Shown: positions 27,135 to 36,673 of the stretch, piece by piece
How the letters are laid out: every line of letters begins with the position of its first letter
Position numbering within the stretch: position 1 is the first letter of the stretch
Assembly (NCBI RefSeq): GCF_025465935.1
Contig: NZ_JANLNV010000076.1
Location: 1 to 39,730, forward strand
Source: Pseudomonas sp. 7P_10.2_Bac1
GTDB lineage: Bacteria > Pseudomonadota > Gammaproteobacteria > Pseudomonadales > Pseudomonadaceae
Length of the DNA stretch: 39,730 nucleotides
Direction of reading: 5' to 3'
Translations under genes and position numbers: made by a program
Notes under the pieces: model-generated
Database searches by the model: none
The model's input: only the letters and a program-made list of their open reading frames with translations
Told to the model about the DNA's origin: nothing

Positions 27135-28316
27135 ATGCAGACAAAAGTCGGCGCACCCAAGCCCAGGTTCAGCCTTGGCGATCCACGTGTGCGTGCGTGG
27201 GTATTTCAAATCATCACCGTCGCGGTGGTGGTCTTCGTGGGTTGGTACCTGTTCCACAACACCCAGACCAACTTGCAACACCGGGGTATTACTTCGGGCT
27301 TCGACTTTCTGGAACGCAGTGCCGGGTTCGGCATTGCACAGCATTTAATTCATTACACCGAGTCTGACAGCTACGCGCGGGTGTTTTTGATCGGCCTGCT
27401 GAACACGCTGCTGGTGTCTGTGATTGGCGTGGTTCTGGCGACCATTCTGGGCTTTATAGTTGGCGTTGCCCGTTTGTCTCCCAACTGGATGATCAACAAA
27501 CTGGCCACGGTTTACGTTGAAGTATTTCGCAACATTCCGCCGCTGCTGCAAATTCTGTTCTGGTACTTCGCGGTTTTTTTGACCATGCCGGGGCCACGCA
27601 ACAGTCACAACTTTGCCGACACTTTTTACATGAGCAGTCGCGGCCTGAACATGCCGGCCGCCATTGCCACGCCAGCGTTCTGGCCTTTTGTGATCAGCGT
27701 GCTGCTGGCGATCGTGGCCGTGGTTGTGATGGTGCGTTGGGCCAACAAGCGTTTTGAAGCGACCGGCGTCCTGTTTCACTCGTTCTGGGCAGGGTTGGGC
27801 TTATTGCTGGTGATTCCGGGGCTGTGCGTGCTGATCTCCGGCTCGCCGGTGCATTGGGAAATGCCAGAGCTCAAGGGCTTCAACTTTGTCGGTGGCTGGG
27901 TACTGATCCCGGAACTGCTGGCGCTGACTATCGCCTTGACGGTGTATACCGCCGCCTTTATTGCTGAAATCGTACGTTCGGGCATCAAGTCGGTCAGCCA
28001 TGGTCAGACCGAGGCGGCTGCCTCGCTAGGGCTGCGCCCCGGGCCAACACTGCGCAAGGTGATCATCCCGCAGGCGTTGCGCGTGATCATTCCGCCGCTG
28101 ACCAGCCAATACCTCAACCTGGTGAAAAACTCATCGCTGGCCGCCGGTATCGGTTATCCGGAAATGGTTTCCCTGTTTGCCGGCACGGTGCTGAACCAGA
28201 CCGGGCAAGCGATTGAAGTCATTGCCATCACCATGAGCGTTTATCTGGCGATCAGCATCAGCATTTCGCTACTGATGAACTGGTACAACACGCGCATTGC
28301 GCTAATTGAGCGGTGA
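27135..28316 (+). CDS. aapQ: Amino acid ABC transporter permease AapQ
   Basis: The 393-residue inner membrane permease is long for the His/Glu/Gln permease family because of a large insertion after the first helices, as is typical for AapQ. Visible segments include VFQIITVAVVVFVGWYLFH and VFLIGLLNTLLVSVIGVVLA. The coupling (EAA) loop reads GQTEAAASLGLRPGPTLRKV, with VIIPQALRVIIPPLTSQYLN after it. The start is ATG 27135; the GTG-type extension to 27084 runs into the hairpin. It pairs with AapM to form the membrane channel. Confidence 0.93.
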   Translation: MQTKVGAPKPRFSLGDPRVRAWVFQIITVAVVVFVGWYLFHNTQTNLQHRGITSGFDFLERSAGFGIAQHLIHYTESDSYARVFLIGLLNTLLVSVIGVVLATILGFIVGVARLSPNWMINKLATVYVEVFRNIPPLLQILFWYFAVFLTMPGPRNSHNFADTFYMSSRGLNMPAAIATPAFWPFVISVLLAIVAVVVMVRWANKRFEATGVLFHSFWAGLGLLLVIPGLCVLISGSPVHWEMPELKGFNFVGGWVLIPELLALTIALTVYTAAFIAEIVRSGIKSVSHGQTEAAASLGLRPGPTLRKVIIPQALRVIIPPLTSQYLNLVKNSSLAAGIGYPEMVSLFAGTVLNQTGQAIEVIAITMSVYLAISISISLLMNWYNTRIALIER

Positions 28317-28326
28317 GGGCGCAACG

Positions 28327-29424
28327 ATGACAACTCATGTTTTCAAACCTGACATGCCGCCTCCGGGCAATCGTATGGGGGTGATTGCCTGGGCACGGGC
28401 GAATCTGTTCTCCAATTGGCTTAACACTCTGCTTACGCTGTTTGCGATCTACCTGGTCTGGTTGATCGTGCCGCCTCTGTTGAGCTGGACCCTTTTGGAC
28501 GCCAACTGGGTGGGTACAACGCGGGCGGATTGCACTAAAAGCGGTGCCTGCTGGGTGTTTATCGAGCAGCGTTTCAGTCAGTTCATGTATGGCTACTATC
28601 CGCTTGCACTGCGCTGGCGCGTCGATTTGACGGTATTGCTGGCCATTTTCGGTGCTGCACCGTTGTTTATCTCGCGCTTTACGCACAAGGCGGTTTACGG
28701 CCTGAGCTTTTTGGTGATCTACCCGATTCTCGCCTACAGCCTGTTGCACGGCGGGCATTGGGGCCTGACCAGCGTCGCAACCAGTCAATGGGGCGGCCTG
28801 ATGCTGACGTTAGTCATCGCCACCGTCGGCATCGCCGGTGCTCTGCCATTGGGCATCCTGCTGGCGCTGGGGCGGCGATCGGACATGCCGGCGATTCGCG
28901 TGGTGTGCGTAACGTTCATCGAGTTCTGGCGCGGCGTGCCGCTTATTACTGTGCTGTTCATGTCATCGGTGATGCTGCCGTTGTTTCTGCCCGAAGGCAT
29001 GAACTTCGACAAGCTGCTGCGGGCTTTGATCGGGGTGATTCTGTTCCAGTCGGCGTACGTGGCCGAAGTGGTGCGCGGCGGTTTGCAGGCCATCCCCAAA
29101 GGCCAGTACGAAGCCTCTGCGGCCATGGGGCTGGGTTACTGGCGCAGCATGGGCCTGGTGATCCTGCCGCAAGCCTTGAAGCTGGTGATTCCCGGCATCG
29201 TGAACACCTTTATTGCCCTGTTCAAGGACACTAGCCTGGTGATCATCATCGGCCTGTTCGATCTGCTCAACAGCGTCAAGCAAGCCGCCGCAGACCCGAA
29301 ATGGCTGGGCATGGCGACCGAGGGCTATGTGTTTGCAGCGTTGGTGTTCTGGATTTTCTGTTTCGGTATGTCCCGCTACTCCGTGCATCTGGAGCGCAAG
29401 CTGGACACTGGCCACAAGCGTTAG
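28327..29424 (+). CDS. aapM: Amino acid ABC transporter permease AapM
   Basis: The 365-residue permease is the partner of AapQ. It opens with a hydrophilic stretch (MTTHVFKPDMPPPGNRMG), then helices such as WLNTLLTLFAIYLVWLIVPP. The EAA loop GQYEASAAMGLGYWRSMGLV and VILPQALKLVIPGIVNTFIA are near the C-terminus. ATG 28327 lies 10 nt after the aapQ stop. The aapP start is 12 nt after its own stop, so the three genes are tightly packed. Confidence 0.93.
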   Translation: MTTHVFKPDMPPPGNRMGVIAWARANLFSNWLNTLLTLFAIYLVWLIVPPLLSWTLLDANWVGTTRADCTKSGACWVFIEQRFSQFMYGYYPLALRWRVDLTVLLAIFGAAPLFISRFTHKAVYGLSFLVIYPILAYSLLHGGHWGLTSVATSQWGGLMLTLVIATVGIAGALPLGILLALGRRSDMPAIRVVCVTFIEFWRGVPLITVLFMSSVMLPLFLPEGMNFDKLLRALIGVILFQSAYVAEVVRGGLQAIPKGQYEASAAMGLGYWRSMGLVILPQALKLVIPGIVNTFIALFKDTSLVIIIGLFDLLNSVKQAAADPKWLGMATEGYVFAALVFWIFCFGMSRYSVHLERKLDTGHKR

Positions 29425-29436
29425 TAGGAGTTGGAC

Positions 29437-30201
29437 ATGAGTGAAGTAAGCAAAAAGCCTGCTAGCCCTGAAGGCATTATTCAGATGCAAGGCGTGAATA
29501 AGTGGTACGGCCAGTTTCATGTGCTCAAAGACATCAATCTGAATGTGCAGCCGGGTGAGCGGATCGTGTTGTGCGGGCCTTCGGGCTCGGGCAAGTCGAC
29601 CACCATCCGCTGCCTCAATCGCCTGGAAGAGCACCAGCAAGGGCGCATTGTGGTGGACGGTGTCGAGTTGACCAACGACATCAAGCAGATAGAAAGCGTG
29701 CGACGTGAAGTCGGCATGGTGTTCCAGCATTTCAATTTGTTCCCGCACCTGACCATTCTGCAGAACTGCACTCTGGCGCCGATGTGGGTACGCAAAATGC
29801 CCAAGCGTCAGGCCGAAGAAATCGCCATGCATTATCTGCAGCGTGTGCGCATTCCCGAGCAGGCCCACAAGTTTCCGGGGCAGTTGTCAGGTGGTCAGCA
29901 GCAGCGAGTGGCCATTGCTCGAGCGCTGTGCATGAAGCCCAAGATCATGCTGTTCGACGAGCCGACCTCGGCACTGGACCCGGAAATGGTCAAGGAAGTG
30001 CTCGATACCATGATCGGCCTGGCTGAAGACGGCATGACCATGCTCTGCGTGACCCATGAAATGGGGTTCGCCCGCACCGTGGCCAACCGGGTGATCTTTA
30101 TGGACAAAGGAGAGATCGTCGAACAGGCCGCGCCCAATGACTTTTTCGACAACCCGCAAAACGATCGGACCAAGCTGTTCCTGAATCAGATTCTGCATTG
30201 A
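29437..30201 (+). CDS. aapP: Amino acid ABC transporter ATP-binding protein AapP
   Basis: The 254-residue ATPase energises the Aap transporter on the cytoplasmic side. Visible motifs are Walker [11 protein letters not shown]-loop [12 protein letters not shown], signature LSGGQQQR, Walker [15 protein letters not shown] and the switch histidine VTHEMGFA. It belongs to the polar amino acid (PAAT) subfamily. I chose ATG 29437 because AGGAG is 6 nt upstream. The in-frame TTG at 29431 is too close to it. A short CCGTC/GACGG hairpin (30207-30219) and a REP-like palindrome close the operon. Confidence 0.95.
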   Translation: MSEVSKKPASPEGIIQMQGVNKWYGQFHVLKDINLNVQPGERIVLCGPSGSGKSTTIRCLNRLEEHQQGRIVVDGVELTNDIKQIESVRREVGMVFQHFNLFPHLTILQNCTLAPMWVRKMPKRQAEEIAMHYLQRVRIPEQAHKFPGQLSGGQQQRVAIARALCMKPKIMLFDEPTSALDPEMVKEVLDTMIGLAEDGMTMLCVTHEMGFARTVANRVIFMDKGEIVEQAAPNDFFDNPQNDRTKLFLNQILH

Positions 30202-30232
30202 TGTAACCGTCTGAGACGGACTCTTTATGTCT

Positions 30233-30302
30233 GTGGAGCTGCCGCCGGCGGCGATTTTTTGACCTTTAACATCAAAAAATCGCAGCCTGCGGCAGCGACC
30301 AC
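30233..30302. repeat. REP-like palindrome after aapP
   Basis: The arms contain TGCCGC / GCGGCA and GCGATTTTTTGA / TCAAAAAATCGC around a short centre, bounded by GTGG and CCAC. It is a second palindrome type, distinct from the GCTCGCTCCTAC type. Confidence 0.75.
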
Positions 30303-30391
30303 AAGCCCCGCGTCACTTCTCCCGCCCAAGATTTAAGTCCGCTATTTCTATTTGTCCTTGATTGCCCTCTGGCAGAGCGCTGACTACCATG

Positions 30392-30408
30392 TAGGAAAAT
30401 TCATCCTA
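30392..30408. promoter_or_regulatory. Candidate operator ahead of the FadR-type regulator
   Basis: The inverted repeat TAGGA-N7-TCCTA lies 25 nt before the regulator's start codon. GntR-family regulators often bind such short palindromes near their own promoter, so this may be an autoregulatory site. Confidence 0.4.
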
Positions 30409-30432
30409 TGATTGGACGAAAAGACGAATTCA

Positions 30433-31092
30433 ATGACAGACGCTTCGCCACTGATAAAACGCTCCCTCGTCGATCAGGCCCTTGAACAACTGCGCGCGCG
30501 GATTAACAACGGCGCGTGGGAAGTCGGCCAGCGCTTGCCGACCGAACCGGAGTTGGCAGCAGAACTGGGCATCAGCCGCAACACTGTGCGTGAAGCCATG
30601 CGCGTGCTGGCCTTTGCCGGGCTGATCGAGATCCGCCAGGGCGACGGTAGCTACTTGCGTGGCCGGGTCGACCCCATGGACACCTTGCGCACGTTGTCGG
30701 CCTGTTCAATGGACCAAGTGCGCGAGATGCGCCACATCCTTGAAGTCGAGGCCGTTGGCCTCGCTGCTCTGCGTCGTACTGACGAGGATTTGCGGCGGAT
30801 GCAACAGGCGCTCGACGTCAGTGGTCAGCACTACCACGGCGAACTCGACACTTACATTTGCTGTGACCTGCAGTTTCACCAGCATTTGATTGATGCCGCG
30901 CACAACCCGGCCTTGAGTGAGTTGTATCGCTATACCTCGAGCATTGTTTCCAGCCAACTGCGCAAGACGTTGGATATCTACCCGCGCCGCCAATCGGTGT
31001 TCGACCTGCACATCGAACTACTGGAGGCCGTCAAACAACAAGACCCACAACGGGCTATGGCGCTTTGCCGGACGTTGATCAATGAACCTTGA
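30433..31092 (+). CDS. GntR-family transcriptional regulator, FadR subfamily
   Basis: The 219-residue regulator has an N-terminal winged HTH (residues ~8-75: LPTEPELAAELGISRNTVRE, then VLAFAGLIEIRQGDGSYL) and an all-helical FCD ligand-binding domain (~85-215) with metal-ligand-type residues (DLQFHQHLIDAAHN; FDLHIELLEAV). The ligand is unknown. ATG 30433 gives the normal N-terminus. A TTG at 30412 is possible but adds seven unlikely residues. The end of the gene lies 13 nt before the MFS start, so it probably regulates the MFS gene. Confidence 0.9.
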   Translation: MTDASPLIKRSLVDQALEQLRARINNGAWEVGQRLPTEPELAAELGISRNTVREAMRVLAFAGLIEIRQGDGSYLRGRVDPMDTLRTLSACSMDQVREMRHILEVEAVGLAALRRTDEDLRRMQQALDVSGQHYHGELDTYICCDLQFHQHLIDAAHNPALSELYRYTSSIVSSQLRKTLDIYPRRQSVFDLHIELLEAVKQQDPQRAMALCRTLINEP

Positions 31093-31105
31093 ACCGGAGA
31101 AGGCC

Positions 31106-32398
31106 ATGAACCACCCCTCATCAGCCAGCACTGAACCTGTTCGTCATTTGGATGAACTCGACCAATTGCTGATCGACGCCGAAGCGGATGACGAGCACGA
31201 GCCGCAAACCCCGCCGTTAGTACGTCCATGGCTATTGCTGTTGGGGCTGGTACTGGTGGCGCTTAACTTGCGCCCGGCACTGTCGAGCGTGGCGCCGCTG
31301 CTGGGCGTGGTGTCGGACAGTCTGGGGTTGTCGGCGGCGCAAGCCGGTCTGTTGACCACGCTGCCGGTGCTCTGTCTGGGGCTGTTTGCACCGTTGGCGC
31401 CGATTCTGGCACGGCACTTTGGCACTGAGCGGGTCGTGCTCGGGATTTTGCTGACGTTGGGGGGCGGGATTGTTTTACGCAGTTGCCTGGGGGAAGTGGG
31501 ACTGTTTGCCGGGAGCATTCTGGCAGGCGCCAGTATCGGGGTCATCGGCGTCTTGCTGCCTGGGATCATCAAGCGCGATTTCGCCGGGCATGCCGGCACC
31601 ATGACCGGTGTCTACACCATGGCGCTGTGTCTGGGCGCGGCCTTGGCAGCGGGAGCGACGGTGCCGTTGAGCCAGTACTTGGGCGAGAGCTGGGCGCTGG
31701 GCCTGGGTTTTTGGGCACTGCCTGCGTTACTTGCCGCCATTTTCTGGTTGCCGCAGGCGGGTAAACGCCAAGGAGCGCACAATGTTTCCTACCGCGTGCA
31801 AGGCCTTTTACGTGATCGTCTGGCTTGGCAAGTGACGTTCTACATGGGTCTGCAATCTTCGTTGTCCTACATTGTGTTCGGCTGGTTGCCGTCGATTCTG
31901 ATCGGCCGTGGATTAACGCCGACCCAGGCCGGGCTGGTGATGTCTGGCTCGGTGATTGTGCAGTTGGCCACGGCGCTGACGGCGCCATGGCTGGCCACGC
32001 GTGGCAAGGATCAGCGTCTGGCGATCGTGGTCGTTATGGGCATGACCCTGGCCGGTCTGTTTGGTTGTCTGTATGCGCCGATGGAAAGCCTGTGGGGCTG
32101 GGCCATTGCGCTGGGCCTGGGGCAGGGCGGGGCATTCAGCCTGGCGCTGACTCTGATTGTGCTGCGCTCTCGCGATTCCCATGTGGCCGCTAATCTCTCG
32201 GGCATGGCCCAGGGCGTGGGTTACACCCTAGCTTCACTGGGCCCGCTGGCGGTGGGTGTGGTGCATGAAGTCACCGGGGGGTGGGATGCCCTGGGCTGGA
32301 TTTTTGCCGTGATTGGTCTGTGTGCAATCGTTGCCGGACTGGGCGCCGGACGTGCGCTGTACGTCAACGTGCAGAGCGAGAAAATCCAAAGCCCGTAG
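31106..32398 (+). CDS. MFS transporter of the CynX/NimT (cyanate/nitroimidazole) type
   Basis: The 430-residue, 12-helix transporter has an acidic cytoplasmic N-terminus (~45 residues). The CynX/NimT signature region LVALNLRPALSSVAPLLG follows, then LPVLCLGLFAPLAPILARHF, with GIIKRDFAGHAGTMTGVYTM mid-protein and GLTPTQAGLVMSGSVIVQLA in the second half. The substrate is unknown, since family members export or import small organic acids, cyanate or drugs. ATG 31106 has GGAGAAG upstream. An in-frame ATG at 31082 lies inside the regulator gene. It forms a regulator-transporter pair with the FadR-type gene. Confidence 0.9.
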   Translation: MNHPSSASTEPVRHLDELDQLLIDAEADDEHEPQTPPLVRPWLLLLGLVLVALNLRPALSSVAPLLGVVSDSLGLSAAQAGLLTTLPVLCLGLFAPLAPILARHFGTERVVLGILLTLGGGIVLRSCLGEVGLFAGSILAGASIGVIGVLLPGIIKRDFAGHAGTMTGVYTMALCLGAALAAGATVPLSQYLGESWALGLGFWALPALLAAIFWLPQAGKRQGAHNVSYRVQGLLRDRLAWQVTFYMGLQSSLSYIVFGWLPSILIGRGLTPTQAGLVMSGSVIVQLATALTAPWLATRGKDQRLAIVVVMGMTLAGLFGCLYAPMESLWGWAIALGLGQGGAFSLALTLIVLRSRDSHVAANLSGMAQGVGYTLASLGPLAVGVVHEVTGGWDALGWIFAVIGLCAIVAGLGAGRALYVNVQSEKIQSP

Positions 32399-32454
32399 TG
32401 TTTCGGCTCATTGCAGATTATCGTGCACAGATTCTTACCCGCACGGACCCTGCC

Positions 32455-32925
32455 ATGAGCCAAGACCATCAAGCGTTAATCACACGTTTCTACCAAGCGT
32501 TTGCGCAGCGTGATGCGCAAGCGATGGGCGAGTGCTACACCGACGACGTACTGTTCAGCGACCCGGCGTTTGGTGAGCTGCGCGGTCACAACGCCACCGA
32601 TATGTGGCGCATGCTGACGTCGCGGGCCAAGGATTTCAGCTTGACCTTCGACCAGGTTCAGGCGGATGAGCAGCGCGGCAGCGCACATTGGGTGGCAACG
32701 TATCTGTTCACCCAGACCGGCAATACGGTCGTCAACGATATTCAGGCCCGTTTTGTCTTTCGCGACGGCAAAATCTGCGAGCACCACGACCACTTTGATC
32801 TGTGGCGCTGGTCGCGTCAGGCGCTGGGGGCCAAAGGCGTTTTGCTGGGCTGGACACCGCTGGTGAAAAACGCCATTCGCGCTCAAGCGCAAAAAGGCCT
32901 TAAAGCGTATCAAGCCGGACGTTGA
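32455..32925 (+). CDS. SnoaL-like/NTF2-fold protein
   Basis: The 156-residue cytoplasmic protein has the NTF2-like cone pattern: an N-terminal helix ([20 protein letters not shown]), [17 protein letters not shown], and beta strands ending in [20 protein letters not shown]. SnoaL-like proteins include isomerases, hydrolases and small-molecule binders, and the ligand here cannot be told. It starts 57 nt after the MFS stop. Its stop codon abuts the GIY-YIG gene. Confidence 0.85.
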   Translation: MSQDHQALITRFYQAFAQRDAQAMGECYTDDVLFSDPAFGELRGHNATDMWRMLTSRAKDFSLTFDQVQADEQRGSAHWVATYLFTQTGNTVVNDIQARFVFRDGKICEHHDHFDLWRWSRQALGAKGVLLGWTPLVKNAIRAQAQKGLKAYQAGR

Positions 32926-32927
32926 GT

Positions 32928-33191
32928 GTGAGTTCCAAGCCTTGGTTTGTGTATTTGGTGCGTGCGGCCAATGGTTCGTTGTACTGCGGGATCAGCGATG
33001 ATCCTGAGCGGCGTTTCATCCAGCATCAGACCGGCAAGGGCGCACGCTTTTTTGCCTCAAGCCCTGCGGTGGCCCTGGTGTATGTCGAATCGTGGCCAGA
33101 CAAAGGCGAAGCCTTGCGTCAGGAACGACTGATTAAAAAACTCAAGAAAAGCGCCAAAGAGTGCCTGGTGCAAAGCCAGTTGGCACAGTAG
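32928..33191 (+). CDS. GIY-YIG domain protein, UPF0213/YhbQ type
   Basis: The product, 87 residues from GTG 32928, is a stand-alone GIY-YIG nuclease domain. The family motif appears as [20 protein letters not shown], with arginine in [17 protein letters not shown], Glu in [13 protein letters not shown] and no extra DNA-binding domain. E. coli YhbQ-type proteins are this size, and their DNA-repair role is only suggested. An alternative TTG at 32922 would overlap the upstream stop. A REP doublet follows directly. Confidence 0.88.
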   Translation: MSSKPWFVYLVRAANGSLYCGISDDPERRFIQHQTGKGARFFASSPAVALVYVESWPDKGEALRQERLIKKLKKSAKECLVQSQLAQ

Positions 33192-33255
33192 GAGCGAGCT
33201 TGCCTCGCGATCTTTTAAAGGATCAAAAGATCGCGAGGCAAGCTCACGCCTACAG
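33189..33255. repeat. REP doublet (inverted pair)
   Basis: GTAGGAGCGAGCTTGCCTCG ... AAAAGATCGCGAGGCAAGCT plus a slightly altered end CACGCCTAC form a nearly perfect ~65-nt palindrome between the convergent GIY-YIG and glutaredoxin genes. It probably doubles as a terminator. Confidence 0.9.
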
Positions 33256-33262
33256 ATTTTGG

Positions 33263-33613
33263 TTATTTCAACGCCGCGAGGATTGCACCCGGGTTGAAGT
33301 CCCTGAGCAGGGTGCCATTGACGTCCAGAATCGGAATTCCGCGCCCGCCTAGCGCCTCATAGGCTTGGCGGGCGGCGGCATCCTTGTCGATATCGAATTC
33401 TGTGTAGGGAATGCCTTTCTGGTCCAGAAAGCGCCGCGTGGCTTTGCAGTACCCACACCACTGGGTGGCGTACAGCACCACCCGAGCGTTGGCCCGGGTC
33501 TGCTCGGGCACAACGCCGGAAGGGTTGAGCACTCGCTCGATCTTGCCCCAGTTCTGAAAGATCACCACGACCACCAGCACAAACAGGACTTTCTTCAGGA
33601 CGCCATTGACCAT
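33263..33613 (-). CDS. Membrane-anchored glutaredoxin-like protein
   Basis: The 116-residue product has an N-terminal hydrophobic anchor (VLFVLVVVVIFQNW), then a glutaredoxin fold with redox motif CGYC (in LYATQWCGYCKATR), cis-Pro region GRGIPILDVNG and a C-terminal helix. It would reduce disulfides or glutathione adducts at the inner membrane, and the orientation is not clear. ATG 33613 overlaps the yejK stop (TGATG), so the two are translationally coupled. A GTG one codon earlier is also possible. Confidence 0.88.
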   Translation of the reverse strand: MVNGVLKKVLFVLVVVVIFQNWGKIERVLNPSGVVPEQTRANARVVLYATQWCGYCKATRRFLDQKGIPYTEFDIDKDAAARQAYEALGGRGIPILDVNGTLLRDFNPGAILAALK

Positions 33614-34617
33614 CACTTGTTGCGCTTGAGCTGGTCGAGCAGTTGGGTCGGCAGGCCCTTGATGACGAGCGTCCCGGCTTCTTCATCGAATTCGACCTTG
33701 GAGCCCAGCAGGTGGGCTTCAAAGCTGATAGACAAGCCCTCGGCGCGCCCAGTGAAGCGGCGGAACTGGTTAAGGGTGCGTTTATCGGCCGGGATTTCCG
33801 GCGACAGGCCGTAATCCTTGTTGCGGATATGGTCGTAGAACGCTTTGGGGCGGTCTTCGTCGATCAGCTCGGAGAGTTCTTCGAGGCCCATCGGTTCACC
33901 GATCTTGGCCTGGCTGCTGGCGTAATCGACCAGGGTCTTGGTCTTTTCGCGGGCAGACTCTTCAGGCAGGTCTTCGCTTTCAACAAAGTCACTGAACGCC
34001 TTGAGCAGCGTGCGCGTTTCGCCGGGACCGTCGACGCCTTCCTGGCAGCCGATAAAGTCTTTGAAATACTCAGAAACCTTTTTGCCGTTTTTGCCTTTGA
34101 TGAAGGAAATGTACTGCTTGGACTGCTTGTTGTTCTGCCATTCGGACAGGTTGATCCGCGCCGCGAGGTGCAACTGGCCCAGATCCAGATGCCGCGAAGG
34201 CATGACGTCCAGCTCGGCGTTCACCGCTACGCCTTCGCTGTGGTGCAGCAGGGCGATGGCCAGGTAGTCAGTCATGCCTTGCTGGTAGTGCGCGAACAAG
34301 ACGTGGCCGCCGGTCGACAGGTTGGACTCTTCCATCAGCTTTTGCAGATGCTCAACGGCCACACGGCTGAAAGCGGTGAAATTCTGGCCGCCGTCCATGT
34401 ATTCCTTGAGCCAGCCGCTGAACGGGTGCGCCCCGGACTCGGCATGGAAAAAGCCCCAGGCTTTGCCTTGCTTGGCGTTATAGCTTTCGTTGAGGTCTGC
34501 AAGCATGTTCTCGATGGCCTGGGACTCGGCCAGTTCAGAGTCACGGGCGTGGAGAACTGCGGGCGTACCGTCGGGTTTTTTCTCAATCAAATGAACGATG
34601 CAATGACGGATCGGCAT
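33613..34617 (-). CDS. yejK: Nucleoid-associated protein YejK/NdpA
   Basis: The 334-residue protein matches the YejK family length. It opens with [17 protein letters not shown] and carries FARYQQG-type and [20 protein letters not shown] segments and the C-terminal [20 protein letters not shown]. Members are abundant nucleoid proteins of gamma-proteobacteria that bind DNA. In Pseudomonas, related proteins have been linked to silencing of foreign genes. It is the first gene of a two-gene unit with the glutaredoxin. Confidence 0.93.
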   Translation of the reverse strand: MPIRHCIVHLIEKKPDGTPAVLHARDSELAESQAIENMLADLNESYNAKQGKAWGFFHAESGAHPFSGWLKEYMDGGQNFTAFSRVAVEHLQKLMEESNLSTGGHVLFAHYQQGMTDYLAIALLHHSEGVAVNAELDVMPSRHLDLGQLHLAARINLSEWQNNKQSKQYISFIKGKNGKKVSEYFKDFIGCQEGVDGPGETRTLLKAFSDFVESEDLPEESAREKTKTLVDYASSQAKIGEPMGLEELSELIDEDRPKAFYDHIRNKDYGLSPEIPADKRTLNQFRRFTGRAEGLSISFEAHLLGSKVEFDEEAGTLVIKGLPTQLLDQLKRNK

Positions 34618-35014
34618 GGGCTTCTCGGCGAAAAATTGGCGGGGAGGGCACGCGCCCGGAAAAGCGCCAAGTGTACCGCACCTGAGCCGTTGGGCAGCCT
34701 TCGTACTGCCTTTAGGGAGGGGATGGACGGTGTAGAGCGGTTTTTTTACGCTTTTAAGGCGATAAAGCTGACCAAATGGCGAGGTAGAGGCGGATATTTA
34801 ACCGTCTCTGTGCTAGTTTTGCCCGGTCTTGCGCTGGGTAACGGCGTAAAGCATGCATTCAGCCTGTGTCAGGTCGAACCAAACTCCGTTTTAGCACTCT
34901 ACATCCGCGATTCGTCGTGAAAGCAAACGGGTGTGCCAGACCCTCGATTTCTGGCTCGATAGCTGACCTTGCACGTTGCAAACCAAATGAATTTGATAGG
35001 GAAGGAACATCTCA
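34618..35014 (+). other. 397-nt intergenic region between yejK and hupN
   Basis: No gene is seen. It must hold divergent promoters. Near hupN there is an interrupted palindrome TTGCA-CGT-TGCAA (34972-34984), and AAGGAA serves as ribosome site for ATG 35015. I could not assign -35/-10 boxes with confidence. Confidence 0.5.
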
Positions 35015-35296
35015 ATGGCTATTACTAAAGACCAACTGATCGCTGATCTGGCTGAAGCTGTAGACGCACCGAAAACTACCGTGCGTGCTCTGCTGGACCA
35101 ACTGGGTCAAATCGTTGCTGATCAGCTGGAAAATGGCGGCGAAATCACTCTGCCAGGTATTGGCAAACTGAAAGTGACCGAGCGTCCTGCCCGTACTGGC
35201 CGTAACCCTTCGACTGGCGCTGCCATCGAAATCGCTGCCAAGAAAGTTATCAAGCTCGTTGTGGCTAAAGGCCTGACTGACGCTGTTAACAAGTAA
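35015..35296 (+). CDS. hupN: HU-family histone-like DNA-binding protein, HupN type
   Basis: The 93-residue HU/IHF-fold protein has the N-terminal helical pair (AITKDQLIADLAEAVDAPKT), the beta body GGEITLPGIGKLKVTERPAR and the DNA-binding arm TGRNPSTGAAIEI. The sequence resembles the third pseudomonad HU paralogue (HupN) rather than HupA/HupB, which begin MRKPELA or similar. It wraps and bends nucleoid DNA. It is monocistronic with a strong terminator. Confidence 0.93.
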   Translation: MAITKDQLIADLAEAVDAPKTTVRALLDQLGQIVADQLENGGEITLPGIGKLKVTERPARTGRNPSTGAAIEIAAKKVIKLVVAKGLTDAVNK

Positions 35297-35304
35297 GAAC
35301 GCAT

Positions 35305-35349
35305 TAAAAAAAAACCGCGCTTGGGAGCGATCCCAGGCGCGGTTTTTTT
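35305..35349 (+). terminator. Strong intrinsic terminator after hupN
   Basis: A-tract, CCGCGC plus TTGGGA, loop GCGA, TCCCA plus GCGCGG, then TTTTTTT. Flanking A and T runs make it functional in both directions. Confidence 0.93.
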
Positions 35350-35365
35350 ATGGGCACAAATCTTT

Positions 35366-35434
35366 TGTAGGAGCGAGCTCGCCTCGCGATCTTTTAAACG
35401 ATCAAAAGATCGCGAGGCAAGCTCGCTCCTACAG
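35366..35434. repeat. REP doublet (inverted pair)
   Basis: TGTAGGAGCGAGCTCGCCTC ... GATCAAAAGATCGCGAGGCA and CTCGCTCCTACA form a nearly perfect inverted repeat. It is the cleanest copy in the window and lies between hupN and rlmF. Confidence 0.92.
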
Positions 35435-35557
35435 GACGTGGTGCACACAAATCGTGTAGTCGCTGATGAGGCACGAAGGCTGCAATCGGCAACGCAGCGG
35501 CCGTAAAACACTCCCGAGCGGTGTATGAGGTTAACTCGCGCCTGCACGGGGACAGGC

Positions 35558-36574
35558 TTATTTCCAGTTTGCTTCGCGCCACAGTTGCTGCTGCTCTTTG
35601 TCGTGGAAGGTCCAGGCCACGAAGCGGCTTTGCTTGTTGCCCTGAGACATTTCGACGACCTGGCTTTCTCGCGCACCGGCTTTTTTCAGGGCGGTTTGAA
35701 CGGCAGGCAGGTTTGATGCCTTGGACACCAGCACGCTGAACCACAGCACCTGACGACCCACATGCACGCTCTCGCGGATCAGTTGCGTCACAAAGCGCTG
35801 CTCGCCACCTTCGCACCACAATTCGGCTGCCTGGCCGCCAAAGTTCAGCACCGGCAATTTACGCTTGGGATCGGCCTTGCCCAGGGCTCGCCATTTACGC
35901 TCGCTGCCGCGCGTGGCTTCGTCCAGCGAGGCGTGGAACGGCGGGTTGCACATGGTCAGGTCGAAACGCTCACCGCTTTCCAGGATGTCCAGCAGGATCT
36001 TCTGTGGGTCGGGTTGCAGGCGCAGGTTGATGGCTTTGCTCAGGCCGTTGGACTGCACGATTGCCTTGGCCGTCTTGACGGCGGTCAGGTCGACATCGGT
36101 GCCCAGGAACTGCCAGCGGTATTCGCTGTGGCCGATCAGCGGGTACACGCAGTTGGCACCGGTGCCGATGTCCAGCACGCGAACATTGGCACCACGCGGG
36201 ATTTCACCCTCGTTCAGGCTGGCCAGCAAGTCTGCCAAAAAATGCACGTAATCGGCACGGCCGGGAACCGGTGGGCACAGGTAATCGGCTGGAATGTCCC
36301 AGTGTGCAATGCCATAGAAGGTCTTGAGCAAGGCGCGGTTGAACACGCGAACTGCGCTCGGGTTGGCGAAGTCGATGCTCTCTTTGCCATAGGGGTTGAT
36401 GATCACAAACTGGCCCAGTTCAGGGCTGCTTTTGATCAATTGCGGGAAGTCGTAGCGCCCCTGATGCCGGTTGCGCGGGTGCAGGCTGGGCTTGGCGCGT
36501 GGCTCGGCCGGTTTGCTCTCACCAGTTGCCTTTGGCTTGTGGCGTGTGGCTTTGGACGTGCGAGGGGTGGTCAT
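35558..36574 (-). CDS. rlmF: 23S rRNA (adenine-1618-N6)-methyltransferase RlmF
   Basis: The 338-residue SAM-dependent methyltransferase modifies A1618 of 23S rRNA. A basic N-terminus (~35 residues, Lys/Arg/Pro-rich) precedes the family start [20 protein letters not shown]. The SAM-binding motif is [16 protein letters not shown] and the N6-adenine catalytic motif is MCNPPFHAS. The [14 protein letters not shown] stretch is typical of YbiN/RlmF. ATG 36574 gives a normal length. A TTG at 36598 is possible. It is followed on the minus strand by hupN's convergent terminator region. Confidence 0.94.
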   Translation of the reverse strand: MTTPRTSKATRHKPKATGESKPAEPRAKPSLHPRNRHQGRYDFPQLIKSSPELGQFVIINPYGKESIDFANPSAVRVFNRALLKTFYGIAHWDIPADYLCPPVPGRADYVHFLADLLASLNEGEIPRGANVRVLDIGTGANCVYPLIGHSEYRWQFLGTDVDLTAVKTAKAIVQSNGLSKAINLRLQPDPQKILLDILESGERFDLTMCNPPFHASLDEATRGSERKWRALGKADPKRKLPVLNFGGQAAELWCEGGEQRFVTQLIRESVHVGRQVLWFSVLVSKASNLPAVQTALKKAGARESQVVEMSQGNKQSRFVAWTFHDKEQQQLWREANWK

Positions 36575-36597
36575 GTTCAATGGGTTCCACAAAAGCA

Positions 36598-36657
36598 ATC
36601 GCGGGCAAGGTCGCCCCGGCAGGGGGTTAACCCTGCGGGAGCGTCCTTGCCCGCGAT
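36598..36657. repeat. Second-type REP palindrome between rlmF and valS
   Basis: ATCGCGGGCAAGG (36598-36610) and CCTTGCCCGCGAT (36645-36657) are perfect inverted arms around an inner CAGGG ... CCCTG stem. It lies just after the valS stop and just before rlmF. Confidence 0.85.
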
Positions 36658-36673
36658 CAGGTACGCAGCGCTG

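Noticed and set aside
33643..34920. Plus-strand 425-codon frame opposite yejK
   Set aside because: Shadow of yejK. The part beyond 34617 lies in a promoter region and has no ribosome site or motif.
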